Shown here in pieces: positions 1 through 6,329 of a stretch of 38,355 nt of DNA (position 1 is its first letter; every line of letters begins with the position of its first letter). The DNA comes from a virus. The notes beneath the pieces are model-generated. The model was not told the DNA's origin, did no database searches, and saw only the letters and a list, made by a program, of their open reading frames with translations. The stretch spans positions 1 to 38,355 of IMG/VR virus record IMGVR_UViG_3300021478_000013; one strand, given 5' to 3'. The translations under genes were made by a program, and so were the position numbers.

Positions 1-127
1 AGGACGCGTTCGTACAATGCGAGCTCTATTAACAACAACAGTCTCAGCAAAGACATGTAATTGCTCATCGTTTTTATTGACAATTTGCCATAACTGCTCG
101 CTATTCTTTCCTTCATAGCCAATTAAT
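1..127. repeat. Terminal overlap, copy 1 (circular contig)
   Basis: Bases 1-127 are identical to 38229-38355, and the minus-strand reading frame continues across the join without interruption. An exact repeat of 127 bases, a common assembler k-mer size, is best read as the overlap left when a circular or circularly permuted genome is assembled, not as a biological terminal repeat. Confidence 0.93.
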
Positions 128-441
128 GGAGTGCCTATAGCACAATCAATAGTCAAAGCCTTTGTACATTTTCCAAGTTTAAACTTCTTCGCCGCAGCTT
201 TAAAGCATCCTGCTAAGCATTTTGCCGGCATATATATACCAATATCCTCTTGATAATATAGACCTCCTTCGAATTCAATGCGGGCCATCGCAAGATAATG
301 TTCATCCTTTTTATCTCGAATTTTCGTAATCTCTTTAAGTTTTTTTGCCAATGGATTCATAGGGTTGCATAATCTATCACTATGCATAATTAATGGAGAT
401 AATGATTTTAAATGGACTTTATATTTCTTTAATGTATTCAT
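1..441 (-). CDS. Phage protein of unknown function, N-terminal 147 residues (gene crosses contig junction)
   Basis: Starts at ATG 441 behind an AGGAGA ribosome-binding site and reads off base 1. Joined through the circle to 38228-38046 it gives one 207-aa protein. The N-terminus has the pattern LKSLSPLIMHSDRLCNPMNP, the middle has FEGGLYYQEDIGIYMP followed by AGCFKAAAKKFKLGK, and the C-terminus has IVRTRPIF and YGRFTLEAL. From memory this resembles a family of uncharacterised phage proteins that often sits near capsid genes in tailed phages; no biochemical function is known to me. The orientation is opposite to the head genes on both sides, so it has its own transcript. The C-terminal part is listed at 38046-38355. 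Confidence 0.85.
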   Translation of the reverse strand, partial: MNTLKKYKVHLKSLSPLIMHSDRLCNPMNPLAKKLKEITKIRDKKDEHYLAMARIEFEGGLYYQEDIGIYMPAKCLAGCFKAAAKKFKLGKCTKALTIDCAIGTPLIGYEGKNSEQLWQIVNKNDEQLHVFAETVVVNRARIVRTRP

Positions 442-510
442 TTTGCTTCTTCTCCTAAGTTGAAAAATAATATTAAAGCGAAATCGAGAAAATAAAGCAA
501 AAGATTTTTC

Positions 511-539
511 ACATATAAGATTTATTCATTTACATATAA
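511..539. promoter_or_regulatory. ACATATAA direct repeats, possible operator
   Basis: ACATATAA occurs at 511-518 and 532-539, 21 bp apart, about two helical turns, in the divergent gap between the minus-strand 207-aa gene and the capsid gene. The spacing suits a protein bound to one face of the DNA. No clear sigma-70 promoter pair was placed here, so this is a weak call. Confidence 0.25.
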
Positions 540-575
540 AAATTTAATTTGCTATTTTGAAATTAGCTGATTCTT

Positions 576-676
576 GAGCTTCGCTAGCTCTCGGCCGATT
601 TCATACCTCGCCAGTATGGGCAGATATTTACTGATTCGCCATCAGGACGTATTCAACCTATTGTTGAGGTATAATC
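576..676 (+). promoter_or_regulatory. Structured 5' leader of the capsid gene, copy 1 of a two-copy element
   Basis: The leader contains a GAGCT/AGCTC hairpin (576-590), the blocks TCGCTAG (581-587) and TCGGC (591-595), ATACCT (603-608), a CTGAT/ATCAG hairpin (631-645) and CAGGACGTATT (643-653), followed by a GAGGT ribosome-binding site. The same blocks occur in the same order before the ATG at 34848. Ordered block conservation with hairpins suggests a cis-acting RNA or a shared regulatory element; its function is unknown. Confidence 0.5.
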
Positions 677-1645
677 ATGTCCTTTCCTACAGGTATTACA
701 AATATCCAAAATATGGCCCCCGAGCTTCCTGTGCAAGCAGCTGAAGACTTATTGTCTACGCCAATGTTTAATCTTATCCACTCTTTTGGTGTGGATTTAC
801 ATCATGCCGAAGCTTATATCGGTAAAACTACACGTATGTCACGATTTGAACGCCTTTCTACTGACGGTGGTCAGCTTGATGGTTCTGGTATTGATCCCGC
901 CTCTGAAGTTCCGGTTCGTACCGATATCGATGCTACAATGGAAGTTTATGCTAAATCCATTGCAGTCAATGAGCAATTAGTATTATGGGAAAACTCAAAA
1001 ACTCTTACAAAGTTCACAGCATTGCTTGGACAGTGGTTAAGAGAAAAAGAAGATCTACTAATGCGCGATCTTTTCAGTTCTAGCGTATCCTATATTAATG
1101 CAACAGGTGGCACTAACGGCGATCAACCAAGTAACATCTCATTGAATGATGTAAACAATATAGAACAAATTTTACTTGGTAATGATTCTCGTACTATGCT
1201 TGTAAGCATAGATGCTCAAAATAAATTCAGTACAGGTCCTACCCGTGATGCTTTTATTGCATTGGCTTCAACTAATTTAACTTCAGATCTACAGAGAGTA
1301 CAAGGAGTACTTTTAAAAGCAAATTATCCTTCACAAGAAGGTTTGAGACCAGAAGAATATTGCTCTATTTCTCGTTTCAGGTTCTTTGTTTCTTCAAAAG
1401 CTGCAAGAACTCCAGGTGTTTCAACAAAGGGAAATACCGTCTATACAATCCCTATGTATGGTTTGGAAGCAGCAGCAAAAATTGAACAAAATAATTATAC
1501 AGCCATCATTGGTTATCGTCCTCCTTGGGTTGTATCATCTGTGGCTCAAAATAGCCAATTGTATGCGAAGTTTGCGATTGCTAGAGCGATTACAAACCAA
1601 AACTGGATTTCTGGTTTAAACGTAACAACATTCCAAGCTTCATAA
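677..1645 (+). CDS. Major capsid protein (N4-gp56-like)
   Basis: This 322-aa protein is the expected shell subunit. The N-terminal third has the pattern of N4-gp56-type capsid proteins: a segment on resistance to rearrangement (VPVRTDIDATMEVYAKSIAV), then a long helix ending LREKEDLLMRDLF. The C-terminus (AKFAIARAITNQNWISGLNV) has the usual final motif in which an alanine-rich helix precedes an Asn-rich strand. The start follows a GAGGT site and a long structured leader. Downstream is a virion protein at 9 bp. The scaffold gene lies about 1.9 kb upstream on the circle, separated from it by two minus-strand genes and a repeat island, which is an unusual split of scaffold and capsid. The assignment rests on pattern and position. 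Confidence 0.82.
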   Translation: MSFPTGITNIQNMAPELPVQAAEDLLSTPMFNLIHSFGVDLHHAEAYIGKTTRMSRFERLSTDGGQLDGSGIDPASEVPVRTDIDATMEVYAKSIAVNEQLVLWENSKTLTKFTALLGQWLREKEDLLMRDLFSSSVSYINATGGTNGDQPSNISLNDVNNIEQILLGNDSRTMLVSIDAQNKFSTGPTRDAFIALASTNLTSDLQRVQGVLLKANYPSQEGLRPEEYCSISRFRFFVSSKAARTPGVSTKGNTVYTIPMYGLEAAAKIEQNNYTAIIGYRPPWVVSSVAQNSQLYAKFAIARAITNQNWISGLNVTTFQAS

Positions 1646-1654
1646 GGAGATATC

Positions 1655-2686
1655 ATGCCTTTTACTATTGTTACTCAAGGTACTTTTACACAGCCTGCAA
1701 CTGCTGTTAATCAAATAATTCCTCTTCCTTCCGGTGCGGATTATTTCAAAACTATTAACTATACACAGATGAATCTACAGGGTTCTGTATGTGTAGGAGG
1801 TGAATGGTTTGGTGGTGGTATTTCTGCTATTAATGACGGGATCAGATGGAGAAAAGCCGGATCTAATGTCATTAATATGGATTTATTTTCCACTTCTACA
1901 GCATCTAATGGCTTTACATATGTTACAAGCTTTCCTGCACCACAGGCAGCTTTAACAGGTACGACTATTACTAATGCCAGCCCCGCTGTAGCTTCAGTAG
2001 TAAATACTTATTCTAATGGCGATACTGTAGTTATTTATAATAGCACTGGCGCTCTTATGTATTCAGGTATGACATTTACTATTTCCAGCGTTTCCGGTTC
2101 TGGTTTTACATTGCTTGGTTTAAACACTCCAGGCTCCGCAGCTACAGCATTCCAAGTCCGAAGAGTTAATCAATTTACTCCTGTTGAACCTTCTTTCTTA
2201 TTTGTGACCGCTATTACTCAAGCTACACAAGCTCAAGTAACAACTTCACAAATTCATAATTTGGTAGTAGGACAAAAAATTGAGTTCACTATTCCAGGAT
2301 CTTTTGGAATGGTTCAGCTTAATAATTTCAATCAAGCACAAAGTAAACCTCCAATTGTTACAGCCGTTATCGATGCTTATAATTTCACAATTAATGTGAA
2401 TACGACAAATTATACAGCATTTGCATTTCCTGCATCTAGTGGATCGCCAACGACTCCATTATTTGCTACTCTTGCACCTGCTGGACAAGCAACAACCTTT
2501 AATCCAATTACAAATGTTACTACTGGGTACAATTTTACAACGGTGCCCTTTCATTCCGGCGTATTCATTCCATATATGTACGTGCCCCAAGGCGCTAATT
2601 CGCCTGGAGGATCTGCTAACGATGTCATCATATGGCAAGCATTCAAGATGGAAACAGGCACCATAAATGCGCCTAATCCATCCTAA
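1655..2686 (+). CDS. Virion protein with beta-modules (head decoration or fibre-like)
   Basis: This 343-aa protein follows the capsid gene by 9 bp with an AAGGAG site. The first 90 residues are Gly/aromatic-rich (GGEWFGGGISAINDG). Two beta-modules of the type annotated as FCCH-like follow, at about residues 95-165 and 175-285, recognisable by V-x-G/S-x-x-V/K-x-x-[IV] then FGMVQLN and V-x-x-x-[YF]-x-F-T-[IL]. The same module recurs in the next virion gene, in the head-tail adaptor and in the large tail protein. Position suggests an abundant head-associated protein. A perfect hairpin lies just after its stop. Confidence 0.6.
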   Translation: MPFTIVTQGTFTQPATAVNQIIPLPSGADYFKTINYTQMNLQGSVCVGGEWFGGGISAINDGIRWRKAGSNVINMDLFSTSTASNGFTYVTSFPAPQAALTGTTITNASPAVASVVNTYSNGDTVVIYNSTGALMYSGMTFTISSVSGSGFTLLGLNTPGSAATAFQVRRVNQFTPVEPSFLFVTAITQATQAQVTTSQIHNLVVGQKIEFTIPGSFGMVQLNNFNQAQSKPPIVTAVIDAYNFTINVNTTNYTAFAFPASSGSPTTPLFATLAPAGQATTFNPITNVTTGYNFTTVPFHSGVFIPYMYVPQGANSPGGSANDVIIWQAFKMETGTINAPNPS

Positions 2687-2696
2687 TAATATTTAA

Positions 2697-2726
2697 AAAC
2701 GGGTTACCGGAATCGGTAACCCGTTT
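2697..2726 (+). terminator. Perfect 13-bp hairpin, terminator-like
   Basis: AAACGGGTTACCG (2697-2709) pairs perfectly with CGGTAACCCGTTT (2714-2726) around a GAAT loop. Only three T residues end the plus-strand arm, so termination is probably partial or factor-dependent. The element lies between two virion genes of the same operon and could set their relative expression or protect an RNA 3' end. Confidence 0.7.
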
Positions 2727-2755
2727 GAATGTAAATCCGCTTTACATTGGGAAAA

Positions 2756-3154
2756 ATGACAGTACCTAATAATGCTAATACTTATCTTCCTCCAGTTATT
2801 CAAATACCAAGCGCATTGGAGATTACAGCTATTTCAAATTCTAATCCTATGATCATCACAACTTCCATGAATAGCGATCAAGTTAATACGTATATACCGG
2901 GACAGAAAGTTAAATTAACAGTTCCTGTGACATTTGGAATGTGGCAAGCAAATAATCAAATTGCACAAATAATCGCTGTTAATGGAAATGAATTAACATT
3001 GAATATTAATTCAATTAACTTTGATCCATTCACAATACCACCTCCGGGCAGTTTAGGCCCTGCATCAATTGCACCTTTTGGGTCCCAGAATTTACAATTT
3101 TCTAATACAACGAATTTGATCGGATTTCAGAGTGCTAATAATATTGGTAATTGA
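2756..3154 (+). CDS. Small virion protein, stand-alone beta-module
   Basis: The 132-aa product begins at ATG 2756 (MTVPNNANTYLPPV); an in-frame TTG at 2747 has no better support, and GGGAA lies just before the ATG. It is nearly all one beta-module, with QVNTYIPGQKVKLTVP, FGMWQANN and LTLNINSINFDPF closely matching the C-terminal module of the preceding 343-aa protein (VVGQKIEFTIP, FGMVQLNN, FTINVNTTNYTAF). It therefore probably arose by duplication of that module. Its role is inferred to be decoration or receptor contact on the virion. It ends just before a homing endonuclease gene with its own hairpin leader. Confidence 0.6.
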   Translation: MTVPNNANTYLPPVIQIPSALEITAISNSNPMIITTSMNSDQVNTYIPGQKVKLTVPVTFGMWQANNQIAQIIAVNGNELTLNINSINFDPFTIPPPGSLGPASIAPFGSQNLQFSNTTNLIGFQSANNIGN

Positions 3155-3185
3155 GGTATTGAAATATAAAAAAAACTGCATTATA

Positions 3186-3202
3186 ATCCCTTAAAAAGGG
3201 GT
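3186..3202 (+). promoter_or_regulatory. Hairpin sequestering the RBS of the endonuclease at 3210
   Basis: ATCCCTT (3186-3192) pairs with AAGGGGT (3196-3202) around an AAA loop, with one T-G wobble. The right arm contains the AAGGGG ribosome-binding site for ATG 3210, so the site is hidden when the stem forms. Confidence 0.6.
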
Positions 3203-3209
3203 GTAAAAT

Positions 3210-3770
3210 ATGAAAATATGCAGTTGCTGTAAAATAGAAAAAGAACAAAAAGAATTTGGTAAAAATAAAAATAAAAAAGATGGACTTTGGGTCTATTGTA
3301 AAAAATGCGTAAGTCAAAAAGGAAAAGATGAAAGAGCTAAAAGACCTGAATATTTCAAGGAAAAAAGCAGAAAGTTTAGAAAAAATAATCCTGAAAAAAT
3401 TAAATTATCTTTTAGAAAACATTATTTAAAATATAGAGACGATAAAATAAGATGGCAACATGAATATTCACAAAAAAATAAAGAAGAAATAAAGAAAAGA
3501 AATTATATAAGACACAGAACAACAGAATTCAGAGAAAAAGCTAAAAAATATAGAGAAAAAGTTAAAGAACGAACTAAAGTTCAACAAGAAGCACATAAAA
3601 TGGTTTTATATGCTCTTAAATTAAATGTTTTAAAAAAATCTGAAACATGCGAAATATGCAAAGATACTTTAAAATTACAAGGCCATCACAAAGATTATAA
3701 CAAACCTTTAGATGTACAATGGCTTTGTAAGAAATGTCACTATAAACAAGATAAATTAAGAGGTAACTAA
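3210..3770 (+). CDS. Zinc-ribbon HNH-type homing endonuclease
   Basis: This 186-aa basic protein has an N-terminal zinc ribbon (C4xxC7 and C30xxC33), a Lys/Arg-rich helical middle and a C-terminal HNH-like core CEIC...GHHKDYNKPLDVQWLCKKCH, in which the His pair and the Cys pairs supply metal binding and catalysis. It is a free-standing selfish gene inserted between virion genes; the next gene starts one base inside its stop (TAATG). Its paralogue lies at 4247, with the same layout and the same WLCxxCH ending. Its codon use is more A-rich than that of the neighbouring structural genes, consistent with transfer. Translation is probably restrained by the hairpin at 3186. Confidence 0.88.
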   Translation: MKICSCCKIEKEQKEFGKNKNKKDGLWVYCKKCVSQKGKDERAKRPEYFKEKSRKFRKNNPEKIKLSFRKHYLKYRDDKIRWQHEYSQKNKEEIKKRNYIRHRTTEFREKAKKYREKVKERTKVQQEAHKMVLYALKLNVLKKSETCEICKDTLKLQGHHKDYNKPLDVQWLCKKCHYKQDKLRGN

Positions 3771-4192
3771 TGTCAATTACACAATATACAGCTTCAGGAG
3801 AAGCTCATGGCCTTATTAATACTCTTACTAATAGCGTTGAATTCAATGATTTCAAGCATATGGCGCCGCATATCAAAGCTAAATTAGAGAAAGAAAAAAA
3901 AGAAGATGCTCGTCTAGTAAAAGTAGAATATATCAATCGTACGGGTCGTCATGAAAGGCTTACAAAGCCCTATTGCCGTTATGCTGGTGATCCTATTTTA
4001 ATTTATAACTTTATTCCTGGGCGGACATATGAAATTCCTTATGGACTTGTTAAAGAAGTTAATGGTGTTCGTATGCCAAAACGTTCCGGCCTTATGGAAG
4101 TGGATGGGGAAAAAGTAACAAAAGATGGTTCCCCTTTAGAGAAAGATCAAGAAGGCGATTGGATACATAGGTTTGTTTCGGCGTCTTTATGA
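3770..4192 (+). CDS. Virion-associated protein of unknown function
   Basis: This 140-aa protein sits between two homing endonuclease genes in the head-to-tail region. The N-terminal half is a charged helix (AKLEKEKKEDARLVKVEYIN) and the C-terminal half is a small beta-rich part (YNFIPGRTYEIPYGLVKEVNG, ending EGDWIHRFVSASL). I do not recognise a named family, but genes of this size and kind are common between capsid and adaptor genes of short-tailed phages, so a minor head or connector role is likely. Its ATG overlaps the endonuclease stop. Confidence 0.6.
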   Translation: MSITQYTASGEAHGLINTLTNSVEFNDFKHMAPHIKAKLEKEKKEDARLVKVEYINRTGRHERLTKPYCRYAGDPILIYNFIPGRTYEIPYGLVKEVNGVRMPKRSGLMEVDGEKVTKDGSPLEKDQEGDWIHRFVSASL

Positions 4193-4220
4193 TGGTATTT
4201 ATGTAGCTTTTCTCATATAA

Positions 4221-4247
4221 TATAGTCCTCAAATTAGGAGGTCTATA
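4221..4247 (+). promoter_or_regulatory. Hairpin sequestering the RBS and start of the endonuclease at 4247
   Basis: TATAG-T-CCTC (4221-4230) pairs with GAGG-T-CTATA (4238-4247), nine base pairs with one T-T mismatch and a 7-base loop. The stem buries the GGAGG ribosome-binding site and the first base of the ATG. A TATAAT-like box (4216-4221) overlaps its start and could serve a private promoter. Confidence 0.6.
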
Positions 4248-4795
4248 TGAAAAAGTGTAGTTGTTGCGGATTAGAAAAAGATGAATCTGAATTCTTCAAG
4301 AAAAGAGAAACTTCCCTTGAAGGATTTTGCAAGAGGTGCAAGAGGCAAAAAGTTTTAGATCGGCAAGCATTAAATCCTGAAATGTATCGGGAAAAAGAAA
4401 GAATACGATCTGAACAAAGAAGAAAAACACAAGAATGGAAAGAATGGCGAAAAGACCATCAAATTAGAAAAAGAAAAGAAATAAACCAAAAAGCACGGGA
4501 ATATTGGAAAAAAGAGGAAAAAGTTAAGGAAAAAGCAAAGGAATGGCGAGCGAATAATAGAGATAAAGTAAATGCCTCAATTAATCGCCATAATAAAAGA
4601 AATCCTTTTAAATCGTCTGCTAGAGCTTTTGTACGTGCAGCAATTAAAGTGGGAATTCTTATTAGACCTAGCAAATGTAGCGAGTGTCTTAAAGAATGTA
4701 AACCAGAGGCGCATCATGAAGATTACATGAAGCCTCTTGATATAATATGGCTATGCCGATCCTGTCATGGGAAAGCGCATAGAAAAAAATGGTAA
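4247..4795 (+). CDS. Zinc-ribbon HNH-type homing endonuclease (paralogue of 3210 gene)
   Basis: This 182-aa protein has an N-terminal CSCCGLEKDESEF...CKRC zinc ribbon, a very basic middle with repeated R/K-E helices, and the C-terminal core CSEC...EAHHEDYMKPLDIIWLCRSCHGKAH. The core matches that of the 3210 gene residue for residue at the His-His-x-Asp-Tyr and Trp-Leu-Cys-x-x-Cys-His positions. Two related endonucleases separated by a single 140-aa gene suggest duplication or serial invasion. The start is fixed by a strong GGAGG site, which is buried in a hairpin. Confidence 0.88.
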   Translation: MKKCSCCGLEKDESEFFKKRETSLEGFCKRCKRQKVLDRQALNPEMYREKERIRSEQRRKTQEWKEWRKDHQIRKRKEINQKAREYWKKEEKVKEKAKEWRANNRDKVNASINRHNKRNPFKSSARAFVRAAIKVGILIRPSKCSECLKECKPEAHHEDYMKPLDIIWLCRSCHGKAHRKKW

Positions 4796-4833
4796 GATGA
4801 CTAAAAGCGTCTTACCGAAAGTAAGGCGATTTT

Positions 4834-6123
4834 ATGACATCAGTTTCACCAGGCGATTCTACAGTTGCTTTTATTAGAAAAAAAGTAAGACGTCTTACGG
4901 CTTCTTCTGGTGAATCTGTTCTTCCAACATCTTTAATCGATGAGTATATAAATAATTTTTATAATTCTGATTTTCCTTATGCCATTAAGATTGATCAGAT
5001 GAGATCGGTCTATACTTTTTTTACTGAACCAAACAGGGATCGTTACCCTTTAGATGTTAACTTCAATCAGGGAATAAGGGGACCTGTTTATATCGAAGGA
5101 ATCTTAGGCGCTTTATTCAAGGATAGACAGCAATTTTTTAACTTATATCCACGATGGCCAAATTTATTTCATGAAGCCGCTAGCACTTCTACTACTTTAA
5201 CAGGGTCAATCACTGGAATTGCCCAACCAACAAATCCGACTCAAATTACAAGTCCTGCACATGGGCTTGTATCTAATGCTGTGATAACTATTACAGGAGT
5301 TATAGGAATGACACAGCTTAACGGAATGACATTTACTATTACTGTGATTGATCCGAATACTTTTAGCTTAAATGGAATTGATAATACAACATTTGGGGCT
5401 TATGTTTCAGGTGGAACATGGTCAAGTACGAGCATTTTCTTTTCATTTACTTTACCTGCTCCTTTCTTAAGTAGAGAAGTTGTTATCGGTGGTGTAGATC
5501 TTTCGGGTAATCCGATTAGTATTAACGATGATGGGAATGGAAATCTTCAATTAAAAGTTCCTAATCCTGTAGTTTCTGTTCCTTTACAAACCACAAATCC
5601 AGCACTTCCAGGGATGTATAATATAAACACTGGTAATCCAGGTTTAATAAATCCTACAAATATAGGAACTGTAAATTATGTAACAGGTGATTTCTTATTC
5701 ACCTTACAGACTCCTTTAGCTTTAGGTACTTTATTGACAATTTGGATTAGTCAATATCAAACTGGTCGACCTTATTCTCTTCTTTTCTGGAATAATGAAT
5801 TCACAATTCGGCCAATTCCTAAACTTATTCATAAAATTGAAGTGGAAACTTTTCTAACTCCTGTTCAATTCATGGAAAGCACAGATAACCCAATTTTAAA
5901 TCAATGGAGCCAATATATTGCGTTTGGATCAGCGGCCGAGATACTAAGAGATCGCCAAGATATGGAAGGTTTAGCGAATGTAATGGAAGGATTTAAACGT
6001 CAAGAAGCTTTAGTGCTAGAACGTCAAGGAATAGAAGAGATAAACACTCCAAACTATCAACTATTCAATTCTACGCAAGGATATAGCGTTTATGGTGGAT
6101 GGGGACAAGGACAAGGATTTTGA
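4834..6123 (+). CDS. Head-tail adaptor with inserted beta-module
   Basis: The N-terminal 80 residues (FIRKKVRRLTASSG, LIDEYINNFYNSDFPYAI, YTFFTEPNRDRYPLD) have the pattern of short-tail phage head-tail adaptors of the P22 gp4 type, which bind below the portal ring. Residues about 130-195 are an FCCH-like beta-module (SPAHGLVSNAVITITG, MTQLNGMTFTITV). The C-terminus (AAEILRDRQDMEGLANVMEGFKRQEALVLERQ) is a helical segment seen in adaptor-like proteins. At 429 aa it is much longer than gp4 (about 166 aa); the extra length is the beta insertion. The TGA stop is followed at once by TAA, then in the same frame by an endonuclease remnant. Confidence 0.65.
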   Translation: MTSVSPGDSTVAFIRKKVRRLTASSGESVLPTSLIDEYINNFYNSDFPYAIKIDQMRSVYTFFTEPNRDRYPLDVNFNQGIRGPVYIEGILGALFKDRQQFFNLYPRWPNLFHEAASTSTTLTGSITGIAQPTNPTQITSPAHGLVSNAVITITGVIGMTQLNGMTFTITVIDPNTFSLNGIDNTTFGAYVSGGTWSSTSIFFSFTLPAPFLSREVVIGGVDLSGNPISINDDGNGNLQLKVPNPVVSVPLQTTNPALPGMYNINTGNPGLINPTNIGTVNYVTGDFLFTLQTPLALGTLLTIWISQYQTGRPYSLLFWNNEFTIRPIPKLIHKIEVETFLTPVQFMESTDNPILNQWSQYIAFGSAAEILRDRQDMEGLANVMEGFKRQEALVLERQGIEEINTPNYQLFNSTQGYSVYGGWGQGQGF

Positions 6124-6126
6124 TAA

Positions 6127-6321
6127 AAATCACTAGCGACTATATGCGTACATAGCTTACACGGTAGTTCTAAATTAAAGGAAATTGAAGTTAAAGAAAT
6201 CAAGAAATTGATTTTGGAAAAGGTAAAAGTAGCAGTGATTGCCAGGAAATTTAAAGTTTCTTGGAGTGTGATTGATTCGATTAAACGGAATAAAACGTGG
6301 AGGCACGTCCTCCATGAATAG
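6127..6321 (+). pseudogene. C-terminal remnant of an HNH homing endonuclease
   Basis: In the frame of the adaptor gene, after its TGA-TAA stops, an open stretch encodes HGSSKLKEIEVKEIKKLI, then VIARKFKVSWSVIDSIKRNK and TWRHV before TAG. This is the DNA-binding tail usual in HNH homing endonucleases (HG-x-SKL...V..I......AKKF.VS...I..IK...TW). No ATG, zinc ribbon or HNH core precedes it, so only the last 60 or so codons survive. It shows that a fourth endonuclease once occupied this junction. The next gene starts 8 bp later. Confidence 0.75.
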
Positions 6322-6329
6322 AGAAAATC

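Noticed and set aside
1-127. Biological direct terminal repeat
   Set aside because: The length is exactly 127, a standard assembly k-mer, so an assembly overlap is simpler; only raw reads could show true packaged ends.
576-676. Hammerhead ribozyme or tRNA-like element
   Set aside because: No hammerhead core (CTGATGA...GAAA) and no cloverleaf with a T-loop could be found here or at 34714.
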